From positions 1 to 21,475 of the forward strand of contig JBAXLO010000060.1 in assembly GCA_037134755.1 (NCBI GenBank): a stretch of 21,475 nt of DNA. The letters are read 5' to 3'. Positions 14,810 to 21,475 of this stretch are shown here, piece after piece. The DNA is from JBAXLO01 sp037134755 (GTDB lineage: Bacteria; Bacteroidota; Bacteroidia; Bacteroidales; JACABE01). Numbering within the stretch: the stretch's first letter is position 1; the number at the start of each line of letters is the position of its first letter. The translations under genes were made by a program, and so were the position numbers. The notes under the pieces were generated by a model. That model had not been told where the DNA came from. It saw nothing but the letters and a program-made list of their open reading frames with translations, and did no database searches.

Positions 14810-16090
14810 ATGAAAACAAATGAAATAATTGTAGGAGTAGATATCGGCACAACTAAGATAGCTGTTATCATAGGAAAAAAGGATGAAAAAGGTAATATTG
14901 AAATATTAGGCTCTGGGAGAACAGATTCAATAGGAGTTATGCGAGGCTCAGTAATTAATATTGAGAAGACTGCGGAATCTATTAGATTTGCAGTTGAAGA
15001 AGCTGAATTAAAATCAAATGTTAAGGTTGCTGAAGTATATGTTGGTATTGCCGGGCAGCATATTAAAAGCATTCAGCAAAGAGGAAGTTTGATTCGAAAC
15101 TCTAATGAAGAGGAGATAAGTCTAAATGATATTTATACATTGAAAGAAAATATGTATAAACTGGTAATGAAGCCGGGAGAAGAAATTGTAGATGTAATTC
15201 CTCAAGAATACATTATTGATTACGAACCTGGAATTAAACAACCAGTGGGTATTTCAGGCATTAGTCTGGAGGCTAACTTTCATATAATTACCGGTCAGAT
15301 TTCAGCTATTAAAAACATTGTTAGAAGTGTTAAGAAAGCGGGGCTTGACGTAAAAGATCTTATTCTTGAACCGCTAGCTTCAGCAGAAGCTGTGCTTGAT
15401 GAAAAAGAAAAAGAAGCTGGTGTTTGCTTAGTTGATATAGGTGGAGGAACTACTGATATTGCTATTTTCCAAGATGGTATTATCCGCCATACAGCTGTGA
15501 TTCCTTTAGGAGGTAATATTATTACTGAAGATGTTAAAGAAGGTTGTACTATTATAAAGAGTCAGGCCGAAGCTTTAAAAGTTAAGTTTGGTTCAGCTTT
15601 AGCAAGTGAAAATAAAGCAGAAGAAATTGTAGCTATCCCTGGTCTAAGAGGCAGACCTGCAAAAGAAATATCTCTTAATAACCTTGCTAATATTATTCAA
15701 GCAAGAATGGAAGAAATCATAGAACATGTGTTGTATGAAATTAAGAATTCAGGTTATGAAAAGAAACTTATAATGGGTATTGTAATTACCGGTGGTGGTT
15801 CTATGTTGCGTCATATTAATCTGCTAACAGAATATATAACCGGAATGGATGCTCGTATAGGTTATCCTAGTGAACATTTATCTCCTAATTCACCTGAGGA
15901 GTTAGCAAACCCAATATATGCAACCGGAGTTGGATTAGTAATTAAAGGTTTTGAACGTATGGAAGCGGAATATGAACGTAATCCTCAAGAAGCAACAGAC
16001 AAACCAGGCAAAAAGACTAAAGTACCTAAGAATCCATCGAATGGCTTGTTTCCATGGCTTAGAAAACTGTTGGAAGAAGACGTAAAGTAA
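14810..16090 (+). CDS. ftsA: Cell division protein FtsA
   Basis: FtsA is an actin-like ATPase that tethers FtsZ filaments to the inner membrane and recruits later divisome proteins. The phosphate-1 loop VGVDIGTTKIAV (8-19), the SHS2/1C region (about 85-165), phosphate-2 LVDIGGGTTDIAIF (207-220) and adenosine motif ITGGGSML (326-333) are all present. The C-terminus ends in NGLFPWLRKLLEEDVK (411-426), a good amphipathic membrane-targeting helix, preceded by a charged linker (about 385-410). The length of 426 residues is typical. It has its own likely promoter in the 66-bp gap after ftsQ and precedes ftsZ by 197 bp. Confidence 0.96.
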   Translation: MKTNEIIVGVDIGTTKIAVIIGKKDEKGNIEILGSGRTDSIGVMRGSVINIEKTAESIRFAVEEAELKSNVKVAEVYVGIAGQHIKSIQQRGSLIRNSNEEEISLNDIYTLKENMYKLVMKPGEEIVDVIPQEYIIDYEPGIKQPVGISGISLEANFHIITGQISAIKNIVRSVKKAGLDVKDLILEPLASAEAVLDEKEKEAGVCLVDIGGGTTDIAIFQDGIIRHTAVIPLGGNIITEDVKEGCTIIKSQAEALKVKFGSALASENKAEEIVAIPGLRGRPAKEISLNNLANIIQARMEEIIEHVLYEIKNSGYEKKLIMGIVITGGGSMLRHINLLTEYITGMDARIGYPSEHLSPNSPEELANPIYATGVGLVIKGFERMEAEYERNPQEATDKPGKKTKVPKNPSNGLFPWLRKLLEEDVK

Positions 16091-16110
16091 TTAACAATTT
16101 AATTGTTAAT
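16090..16110. repeat. 21-bp near-perfect palindrome after ftsA
   Basis: ATTAACAATT (16090-16099) and AATTGTTAAT (16101-16110) are exact reverse complements around one T. The element overlaps the last base of the ftsA stop codon. It could be a protein-binding site or a weak terminator, since A/T-rich sequence follows but no clean T-run. The left half repeats TTAACAATTT seen twice in the mraZ leader. Confidence 0.55.
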
Positions 16111-16132
16111 AAATAAATATATTTTATTGTTT

Positions 16133-16165
16133 TTGTGTTATTAATTCTACTACATTTATACTTTG
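16133..16165 (+). promoter_or_regulatory. Weak promoter candidate in the ftsZ leader
   Basis: TTG at 16133-16135 and TATACTTTG at 16157-16165 resemble a -33/-7 pair, but the -7 element has one base too many and the gap is 21 bp. If real, the ftsZ transcript would have a leader of about 115 nt. The rest of this 197-bp interval shows no gene. Confidence 0.3.
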
Positions 16166-16287
16166 ATTTGGACGTGCATTATGTTATTTAACAAGCTAGT
16201 GATTTAATGCATCAATAATCTTAATAACAGTAGGTTTTAAATAGTTTCTTTATAGAATTAAAAAGTGTTAATCATAATATTAAGGAT

Positions 16288-17847
16288 ATGTTAAAAGTCG
16301 ATTTACCAAAAAATCAATCTTCGATAATAAAAGTTATTGGAGTTGGCGGAGGCGGAAGTAATGCTGTAAACTTTATGTACAACCAGGGAATAAACGGGGT
16401 TGACTTTATAGTTTGCAACACTGATGCAAAGTCATTAGATATTAGCCCAGTTCCTAATAAGATACAATTAGGAAAAGGACTTGGTGCCGGAAACATTCCT
16501 GCAGTTGCCAAGAAAGCTGCTGAAGATAAGGCTGATGAGATAAAAGCTTTGCTTGAGAAAAACACACAGATGCTATTTATAACTGCCGGTATGGGTGGTG
16601 GCACAGGCACAGGTGCTGCTCCTGTAATTGCTGCTTTAGCTAAAGAAATAGAACTTCTTGACGACACTGAAAAGAAAATTCTTACAGTTGCTATTGTTAC
16701 TTTGCCTTTTTCTTTTGAGGGAAGAAAGAGAAAGCTTCAAGCTGAAGAAGGGATTAGGGAACTTAAAAAATATGTTGATGCTATCCTTATTATTAATAAT
16801 GATAAACTAAGAGAATTTGGAGATCTTCCTTTGGGGCAAGCTTTCGAAAAAGCGGATAATATTCTTACAACTGCTGCTAAAGGTATAGCCGAAATTATAA
16901 CCGTTAAGTCTGCTGTTAATATTGACTTTAGAGATGTTAACACTGTAATGAAAAATAGTGGTGTAGCTTTAATGGGCACAGGTATTGCTGAAGGTGAAAA
17001 CCGTGCTTATCGTGCTATTGAAATGGCTATTAACTCACCACTTTTAAATGATAATAATATTAAAGGTGCAAGGAATCTATTGCTTTATTTCTCATCGATG
17101 GACAAAGAAATTACTATGGATGAGATTACCGAAATTACCGATTATATCTTAAATGAAGCCGGTATTGATGTAGATATAATTTGGGGTGCGGGTAAAGATG
17201 CTACTTTAGGTGATAAGCTAGTAATTACATTAGTAGCTACAGGTTTTGATAGAGCTGATGAAGAATTTAGTAATTTTCCACCTAAGGTTTATGTAAAGAA
17301 AGAACCTCATATTCTTAACGAAGATGCACCTGTTCCTCCAAGTTTTAATGAATTTAAAGAAACTAATACTGTTACTGATCTTAATGATTTTACAATAACA
17401 AATTCACCAATCCCGGTTGATGACATTCCTTTTACAGTTGACAACAGGCTTGCAAATGAAGATAACTATCCTGAATTTTCGTTTAAAACTCCTGAACCAA
17501 TAGGTAATGATGAGCCTTATATATATAATAGGACTGAGAAAACAGAAACTCTTAAACCTACACCTCAGGTTGAACACAATCATAATCCTGAGATAGAAGA
17601 GAAGGAACATAATCGTGTTTCTAATGAACGCATACAAAGACTTAGGGAGTTAAGTATGAAGTTAAGTACTCCAGAAGGTTTATCTGAAATTGAAAAGCAA
17701 CCTGCTTATATTCGTCGTAATATGCCTTTAGCCGATGTTACTCCTTCTTCTGAGTCCGAAATATCACGCTATACGCTTAATGAAGGCAGTGATAATAAAG
17801 TTGAGATAAAACAAAACAATCAGTTTTTACACGATAACGTTGATTAA
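16288..17847 (+). CDS. ftsZ: Cell division GTPase FtsZ
   Basis: FtsZ is the tubulin-like GTPase that forms the cytoplasmic division ring. The GTP-binding elements are clear: GVGGGGSNAVN (18-28), the tubulin signature GGGTGTGAAP (103-112), and PFSFEGRKR (140-148). The synergy loop NIDFRDVNTVM (211-221) supplies the catalytic acidic residues D213 and D216. The folded core ends near residue 322. A long acidic, Pro- and Asn-rich linker (about 323-445) follows, then a conserved-looking end with QPAYIRRN (471-478) and FLHDNVD (513-519). At 519 residues it is longer than the roughly 380 of E. coli FtsZ, because of the linker. The ATG at 16288 follows AAGGAT at 16282-16287, too close to be a standard Shine-Dalgarno site. 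Confidence 0.97.
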   Translation: MLKVDLPKNQSSIIKVIGVGGGGSNAVNFMYNQGINGVDFIVCNTDAKSLDISPVPNKIQLGKGLGAGNIPAVAKKAAEDKADEIKALLEKNTQMLFITAGMGGGTGTGAAPVIAALAKEIELLDDTEKKILTVAIVTLPFSFEGRKRKLQAEEGIRELKKYVDAILIINNDKLREFGDLPLGQAFEKADNILTTAAKGIAEIITVKSAVNIDFRDVNTVMKNSGVALMGTGIAEGENRAYRAIEMAINSPLLNDNNIKGARNLLLYFSSMDKEITMDEITEITDYILNEAGIDVDIIWGAGKDATLGDKLVITLVATGFDRADEEFSNFPPKVYVKKEPHILNEDAPVPPSFNEFKETNTVTDLNDFTITNSPIPVDDIPFTVDNRLANEDNYPEFSFKTPEPIGNDEPYIYNRTEKTETLKPTPQVEHNHNPEIEEKEHNRVSNERIQRLRELSMKLSTPEGLSEIEKQPAYIRRNMPLADVTPSSESEISRYTLNEGSDNKVEIKQNNQFLHDNVD

Positions 17848-17853
17848 TCAATC

Positions 17854-18306
17854 ATGAGCTTAGAAATAATTATAAACGACGACATTAAGGCAGCAATGCT
17901 TGCCAGAGATAAAGATAAACTAGAAGCATTACGTGCTATTAAGGCTGCTTTACTTCTTATAAAAACAGGTAAAGATACTGCAACAGCTGAAGTTCCTGAA
18001 GAAATAGAACTTAGTTTGCTTCAGAAACTTATTAAACAACGCAAAGAAGCTGCCGACATCTATCTTGCTCAAAACAGGAAAGATCTGTATGATGTGGAAA
18101 TGTTTCAAGTGAATATTATCCAGAAGTATCTTCCTGAACAATTGTCTGATGAGGACATAAAGGCTATCATTAATACTATTATTGCTGAAACCGGAGCTCA
18201 GGGAATTAAAGATATGGGCAAAGTTATGGGTCTTGCTGGCAAACAACTTACAGGTAAAGCCGATAATAAGATAGTTGCAGCTTATGTTAAGGAACTATTA
18301 ACATAG
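17854..18306 (+). CDS. GatB/YqeY domain-containing protein
   Basis: This 150-residue protein is a stand-alone YqeY-type domain, related to the C-terminal tail domain of the GatB subunit of Asp/Glu-tRNA amidotransferase, which contacts tRNA. The largely helical family pattern is complete: an AMLARDKDKLEALRAIKAAL opening (14-33), KLIKQRKEAADIY (58-70), IQKYLPEQLSDEDI (about 88-101) and a terminal MGKVMGLAGKQLTGKAD segment. The precise biochemical role of free YqeY proteins is unsettled. It starts 6 bp after ftsZ, so it is probably cotranscribed, and a terminator lies about 45 bp downstream. Confidence 0.93.
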   Translation: MSLEIIINDDIKAAMLARDKDKLEALRAIKAALLLIKTGKDTATAEVPEEIELSLLQKLIKQRKEAADIYLAQNRKDLYDVEMFQVNIIQKYLPEQLSDEDIKAIINTIIAETGAQGIKDMGKVMGLAGKQLTGKADNKIVAAYVKELLT

Positions 18307-18350
18307 CATTTCAATATAAAAAGAATATAGCTTAATCATTTAATTATATT

Positions 18351-18384
18351 AGAGGCACTCGAAAGAGCTTGCCTCTTTTTTTTT
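18351..18384 (+). terminator. Rho-independent terminator ending the dcw operon
   Basis: AGAGGCA (18351-18357) pairs with TGCCTCT (18370-18376). An inner CTC/GAG helix has a GAAA loop and a CT bulge. A run of T residues follows the stem. It shares its CTCGAAAGAG core and outer AGAGGC/GCCTCT arms with the terminator at 19305. Confidence 0.9.
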
Positions 18385-18569
18385 CCTCTAGTTCGGAAGC
18401 GGTACGGTGTCCCAATATGAAACATAAGGTTTCATTCTTGAATATATTCTTGTCTAATTAACAAACCAATATTATAGCATAAACTTATATTACTGTTACT
18501 TATAAATAATGGTGTGCATCTTGTATATTAGAGAATATAACATTTGATTAATATTTTAAATTAAATAAC
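18385..18569. other. Intergenic leader with a small hairpin
   Basis: No gene was found here. The segment 18391-18415 (GTTCGGAAGCGGTACGGTGT within it) is richer in G and C than its surroundings and is followed by ATGAAAC (18417-18423) pairing with GTTTCAT (18429-18435) around ATAAG. No consensus promoter for the next gene is evident; TATAACATTTG at 18536-18546 is the nearest resemblance to a -7 element. Confidence 0.5.
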
Positions 18570-19244
18570 ATGAAGACACTAACAACATCCTTAATTGCAT
18601 TTCTTTTTTTATTTGCAATTAATACAAGAGCCGAAAAGTATGAGATAACAAGAACAAATAGTGAAGGTTTTACTGTTGCAATTGAATCTGTTGTGGATAA
18701 TCATGATGACACTTATTCTATTGTATTGCGTGTGGCTAATACCGGTCGTAATGCTTTTTCGTGTAAAGAGCTATCGCAATTTGCTGTTGAGGCTTTGCCC
18801 GGAACTTATTCTAACGTAAGTTTATATTTGCTTGCCGGCACTATGTCTTACGCTTCATTAAATGAAGGACCTAATTTGGGAACTGAACCTTTTCAAGGGT
18901 TTAAATATACTGGAATAAAAAATATAGGTAGAGATAAAGCAGGTACTTTTACAGTAAGTTATACTCTTAACGGTAATCTTCAAGACCAAAGGATATCATG
19001 TAATACAGGTTCTAATAGTTGGATTGTACGTTTTAGTGTTAAGGATTTCGAAAACGTAAGAGATCTAAACAAATCAAATGAGAAAAATATTACTTTAAAG
19101 AATAATACTATTGAATTGAGACATAAGGATAAAAATATATTGGATGCTGAGATTAAAGTAGAAAGTAATTTAGATAATGATGCTATAACAAGTGTATTGC
19201 AAACATTAGCTTTTGATAATACAACTTCAGGTAAGAAACAATAA
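18570..19244 (+). CDS. Secreted hypothetical protein
   Basis: This 224-residue protein was not recognised. Residues 1-21 form a typical signal peptide (KT, then a hydrophobic core, then NTRA before EKYE), so the mature protein should be periplasmic or exported. The remainder is rich in alternating hydrophobic and polar residues and Thr/Ser/Asn (for example DDTYSIVLRVANTGRNAF at about 47-64), suggesting one beta-sandwich domain. It has two cysteines in the mature part (near 68 and 149) that could form a disulfide. The last 60 or so residues are charged and probably less ordered. There is no T9SS sorting tail and no lipobox. It stands alone with its own terminator and converges with the SBBP gene. 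Confidence 0.8.
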   Translation: MKTLTTSLIAFLFLFAINTRAEKYEITRTNSEGFTVAIESVVDNHDDTYSIVLRVANTGRNAFSCKELSQFAVEALPGTYSNVSLYLLAGTMSYASLNEGPNLGTEPFQGFKYTGIKNIGRDKAGTFTVSYTLNGNLQDQRISCNTGSNSWIVRFSVKDFENVRDLNKSNEKNITLKNNTIELRHKDKNILDAEIKVESNLDNDAITSVLQTLAFDNTTSGKKQ

Positions 19245-19304
19245 TAGCATCATAAAATAAGTAGAAGAAAGCTTTTCATAACTCGAATAATTGATTAATT
19301 TTAA

Positions 19305-19337
19305 AAGAGGCTTCTCGAAAGAGATAGCCTCTTTTTT
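19305..19337. terminator. Terminator between convergent genes
   Basis: AAGAGGCT (19305-19312) pairs with AGCCTCTT (19326-19333). An inner TCTC/GAGA helix has a GAAA loop and one T bulge, and T residues follow. The AAAA upstream of the stem gives a T-run on the other strand, so it may also serve the minus-strand gene that ends at 19377. It is built like the terminator at 18351. Confidence 0.85.
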
Positions 19338-19350
19338 TAAATAAAGTCCT

Positions 19351-19361
19351 CTCCTTTGGAG
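19351..19361. repeat. Small inverted repeat CTCC-TTT-GGAG
   Basis: CTCC and GGAG flank TTT just past the 3' end of the SBBP gene. Similar CTCTCCTTTGGAG words are frequent between genes in Bacteroidota, but one short copy does not establish a function. Confidence 0.35.
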
Positions 19362-19376
19362 CGGATTTAAGAGGTT

Positions 19377-21026
19377 CTATTCTTTTACAAACTTCCTCAC
19401 TACTGTTTCTTTATCTGAGCTTAGCTTTAGAATATAAACTCCATTCGCGAAAACGGAAGTATTAATTGTTGCTTTCTTATTAATATATATTGTATATATG
19501 GTTTGCCCAATAAGGTTTATTATCTCTAATCTTTGCTCTTTAGTAGAGTTTGTTTCTATGGTAAGGTTGTCTTTGGTGGGATTGGGGTAGACAGATATAT
19601 TATTTAAGGAGTTTTCTTTAATTCCAACAACACTACTTAATTTAGCAAGAAATATATCACAAGAACCTGCATTTGTCAAAGTAGTGGAGCCAAAAGTAAG
19701 GGGGATGTTATTTGAAAAAGATCCTGACATATAAGTATTCCCAGTAGCATCTAAAGCAATTGAAATCCACAAATCGCAAGTTGAGCCACTTACTCTTTTT
19801 GCCCAAAGTGCAATACCCTCAGCATCGTATTTTACAAGAAAAATACCAGCTGAATCCAATACAATTGAGCCAAATGCGAGGGTTGAACCCTCAAATACTC
19901 CTGTAACATAAGTATTCCCTAAAACATCCATCCTAACTGAACTTGCCATATCAATACTTGTACCACCTGCACTTTTTGTCCAAAGCACATTACCTACAGT
20001 ATCGTATTTAGTAAGAAAAATATCATAATCACCAGCATTCGTTAGTGTATCAGTGCCAAAGTTAATTGTAGTACTTGAAAAATAACCGGTAATACAAATA
20101 CTCCCTAATGCATCTACTGCAATGGAACTTACTATGTCATCACTCGTTCCACCGGCACTTTTTGCCCAAAGCACATTCCCTGCAGCATCGTATTTAGCAA
20201 GAAAAATATCCTGTCCCGGAGTACTACTAGTACCACCAGCATTCATCAATGTAGTTGAGCCAAAAGTAAGGGTAGGACTTAAAAAAAAACCTGTAATACT
20301 AGAATTTCCTAAAGCGTCCACTCCAACTGAAATCGCTCTGTCAACATTCGTTCCACCTGCACTTTTTGCCCAAAGCACATTACCGGCAACATCGTATTTA
20401 GCAAGAAAAATATCCTCAGAACTTGATACATTTATCAAAGTATCAGAACCAAAGCTTATTGTCGGACTATTATAACCTCCAGTCAAATAAGCATTTCCAG
20501 AAGCATCCACCGCAACAGAAATCGCACGGTCATAACTTATACCACCAGCACTTTTTGCCCAAAGCAGATTCCCTGCAGCATCGTATTTAGCAAGAAAAAT
20601 ATCCTGTCCCGGAGAACTATTAGTATCTCCAACATTCGTCAATGTTGTGGAACCAAAGGTAATGGTTGGACTTGAAAAAAATCCTGTAATATATATATTA
20701 CCTAAAGTATCTACAGCAACGGAATTCGCTTCATCATCATTGATACCACCTGCATTTTTTGCCCAAAGGACATTGCCGGAAGCATCGTATTTAGCAAGAA
20801 ATATATCATACCCTCCTGCATTCGTCAAAATAGTGGAGCCAAATGTAATAGTAGTACTAGAAAAAATTCCTACAACAAATGCATTCCCCGAAGCATCCAC
20901 CGCAACTAAATTCGCTCCATCATTACCTGTTCCACCTGCACTTTTTGCCCAAAGCCAGTTTGGAGTTTGTGCATTTGCAACATTCATTACATAGATTGCA
21001 ATTAAGAGAAGGAATACTTTTTTCAT
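19377..21026 (-). CDS. Secreted seven-repeat SBBP beta-propeller protein with T9SS type A sorting domain
   Basis: This is a secreted, probably surface-attached or released protein. MKKVFLLLIAIYVMNVANA is a standard signal peptide. Seven repeats of about 60 residues follow, each running from W(A/T)K(S/N)AGG through VAVDxxGNxYxTG, then xxTFGSxxLTNAG and DIFLAKYDxxGNxLW. They match the SBBP (beta-propeller) repeat, and seven copies fit one seven-bladed propeller. The last 75 residues (from NNISVYPNPTKDNL to VVRKFVKE) are a type IX secretion C-terminal sorting domain, removed during export. The start is set at 21026 (MKK) because the promoter at 21053-21080 leaves only about 8 nt before the alternative ATG at 21038. 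The ligand or role is unknown; such propellers are generally presumed to bind proteins or carbohydrate. Confidence 0.9.
   Translation of the reverse strand: MKKVFLLLIAIYVMNVANAQTPNWLWAKSAGGTGNDGANLVAVDASGNAFVVGIFSSTTITFGSTILTNAGGYDIFLAKYDASGNVLWAKNAGGINDDEANSVAVDTLGNIYITGFFSSPTITFGSTTLTNVGDTNSSPGQDIFLAKYDAAGNLLWAKSAGGISYDRAISVAVDASGNAYLTGGYNSPTISFGSDTLINVSSSEDIFLAKYDVAGNVLWAKSAGGTNVDRAISVGVDALGNSSITGFFLSPTLTFGSTTLMNAGGTSSTPGQDIFLAKYDAAGNVLWAKSAGGTSDDIVSSIAVDALGSICITGYFSSTTINFGTDTLTNAGDYDIFLTKYDTVGNVLWTKSAGGTSIDMASSVRMDVLGNTYVTGVFEGSTLAFGSIVLDSAGIFLVKYDAEGIALWAKRVSGSTCDLWISIALDATGNTYMSGSFSNNIPLTFGSTTLTNAGSCDIFLAKLSSVVGIKENSLNNISVYPNPTKDNLTIETNSTKEQRLEIINLIGQTIYTIYINKKATINTSVFANGVYILKLSSDKETVVRKFVKE
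19629..20951 (-). repeat. Seven imperfect tandem repeats coding for SBBP blades
   Basis: The DNA repeats with a period of about 175-205 bp. On the + strand the words CTTTTTGCCCAAAGCACATT and GCATCGTATTTAGCAAGAAA recur with few changes. The central copies resemble one another more than the last two, suggesting local duplication or homogenisation. Unit length varies at the loop before DIFLAKYD, where two copies carry a longer SSPGQ/STPGQ insertion. Confidence 0.85.
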
Positions 21027-21052
21027 AATAAGATTCATTTTAAATAAGACAA

Positions 21053-21080
21053 CAAAGATACTATTAATTTCTTAAATCAA
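21053..21080 (-). promoter_or_regulatory. Promoter of the SBBP gene
   Basis: On the minus strand TTG (21080-21078), a 17-bp gap and TATCTTTG (21060-21053) give a near-ideal Bacteroidota promoter. The predicted start near 21046 gives a leader of about 20 nt to the ATG at 21026. The -7 word is identical to that of mraZ. Confidence 0.7.
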
Positions 21081-21218
21081 TACATTATTTTAATAATAAT
21101 CACTTTTATAAAAAAGTTAAGAGACTAAGCAGTAGCACTAGTTGAAAACAGAGTAAAAATAAATGCTAACAAAGTGAAAATAAATGAAAATAAAAGACCT
21201 TTCGTGCTAAAAAATGCT

Positions 21219-21226
21219 TATATTTG
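21219..21226 (+). promoter_or_regulatory. Possible -7 element for the right-edge gene
   Basis: TATATTTG fits TAnnTTTG and lies about 60 bp before the ATG at 21288. No TTG is found at the -33 position, so the assignment is tentative. Confidence 0.35.
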
Positions 21227-21287
21227 CAATCAAATTATGGTATAACAATTTTCAAACGTTTTATGGGCTTTATCTAATATAAAAATA

Positions 21288-21475
21288 ATGACAACTTCAG
21301 CTACTTATGTAAGAAATATTCTTAAAAGTCGCATAGAATTAAAACTCCGTGGTGTCATTACTAAGCCAATATCTAAAACAAAATCATTCAAAATCCCGAA
21401 AAAGCTGCATGAGGCAGTTACAACGCTGCATTTGGGAAATGCAACGCTGCAATCGACAAATGCAACGCTGCAATC
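21288..21475 (+). CDS. Partial open reading frame with seven-residue repeats, cut by the window end
   Basis: From ATG at 21288 the frame stays open for 62 codons to the window edge. The N-terminal part is basic (MTTSATYVRNILKSRIELKL, then PISKTKSFKIPKKL). From about residue 44 a seven-residue repeat begins, TTLHLGN, ATLQSTN, ATLQ, encoded by 21-bp units with the shared core CAACGCTGCA. No family was recognised. The repeat could extend well beyond the window. A possible -7 element lies at 21219-21226. Coding is likely because the repeat length is a multiple of three and no stop interrupts it, but the evidence is limited to 188 bp. Confidence 0.5.
   Translation, partial: MTTSATYVRNILKSRIELKLRGVITKPISKTKSFKIPKKLHEAVTTLHLGNATLQSTNATLQ
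21418..21475 (+). repeat. 21-bp tandem repeat within the right-edge reading frame
   Basis: Units start at 21419, 21440 and 21461. The first is ACAACGCTGCATTTGGGAAA plus T, the second is GCAACGCTGCAATCGACAAA plus T, and the third is cut after GCAACGCTGCAATC. The first unit differs from the second mainly in the middle bases, and the third is identical to the second as far as it goes. It continues past the window. Confidence 0.75.

Noticed and set aside
20122..20994. Plus-strand open frames across the SBBP gene
   Set aside because: They are antisense shadows of the repetitive minus-strand coding sequence and reproduce its repeat structure in reverse. No promoter or known family supports them.

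Overview
The window is AT-rich and reads as a chromosomal segment of a Bacteroidota bacterium, most likely from the Bacteroidales/Marinilabiliales side (the order is an inference). The grounds are: near-absence of Shine-Dalgarno sequences, several TAnnTTTG-type -7 promoter elements, a Bacteroidota-style FtsL-like protein and MraY with a large insertion, and a secreted protein ending in a type IX secretion (T9SS) sorting domain.

Layout. Positions 1-553 hold no gene. They contain a five-unit 41-bp tandem array with palindromic cores, closed by a strong hairpin, followed by a possible promoter. Positions 554-1531 encode an unrecognised protein with a good terminator after it. Positions 1532-1979 are a complex leader with a 9-bp tandem repeat, two hairpins, a 20-bp duplicated segment and TGGGA boxes that look like MraZ operators.

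Positions 1980-18306 are an intact division and cell wall (dcw) cluster, all on the + strand: mraZ, rsmH, ftsL-like, ftsI, murE, mraY, murD, ftsW, murG, murC, ftsQ, ftsA, ftsZ and a YqeY-family gene. Genes are tightly packed, with overlaps of 1-11 bp at rsmH/ftsL, mraY/murD, murG/murC and murC/ftsQ. MurE, MurD and MurC build the UDP-MurNAc-peptide, MraY and MurG make lipid I and lipid II, FtsW and FtsI polymerise and crosslink septal peptidoglycan, and FtsQ, FtsL, FtsA and FtsZ form the divisome. murF, ddl and murB are not in the window. An internal promoter is likely before ftsA, and a 197-bp leader precedes ftsZ.

Positions 18307-21475 are accessory: a secreted protein of unknown function (+), a seven-repeat SBBP beta-propeller T9SS cargo protein (-) that converges on it, and at the right edge the start of an open gene with 21-bp (seven-residue) coding repeats. 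No mobile element, CRISPR array, tRNA or rRNA was found. The core cluster is ordinary. The less explained material is the array at 21-255, the protein at 554-1531, the mraZ leader and the repeat-bearing gene at the right edge.
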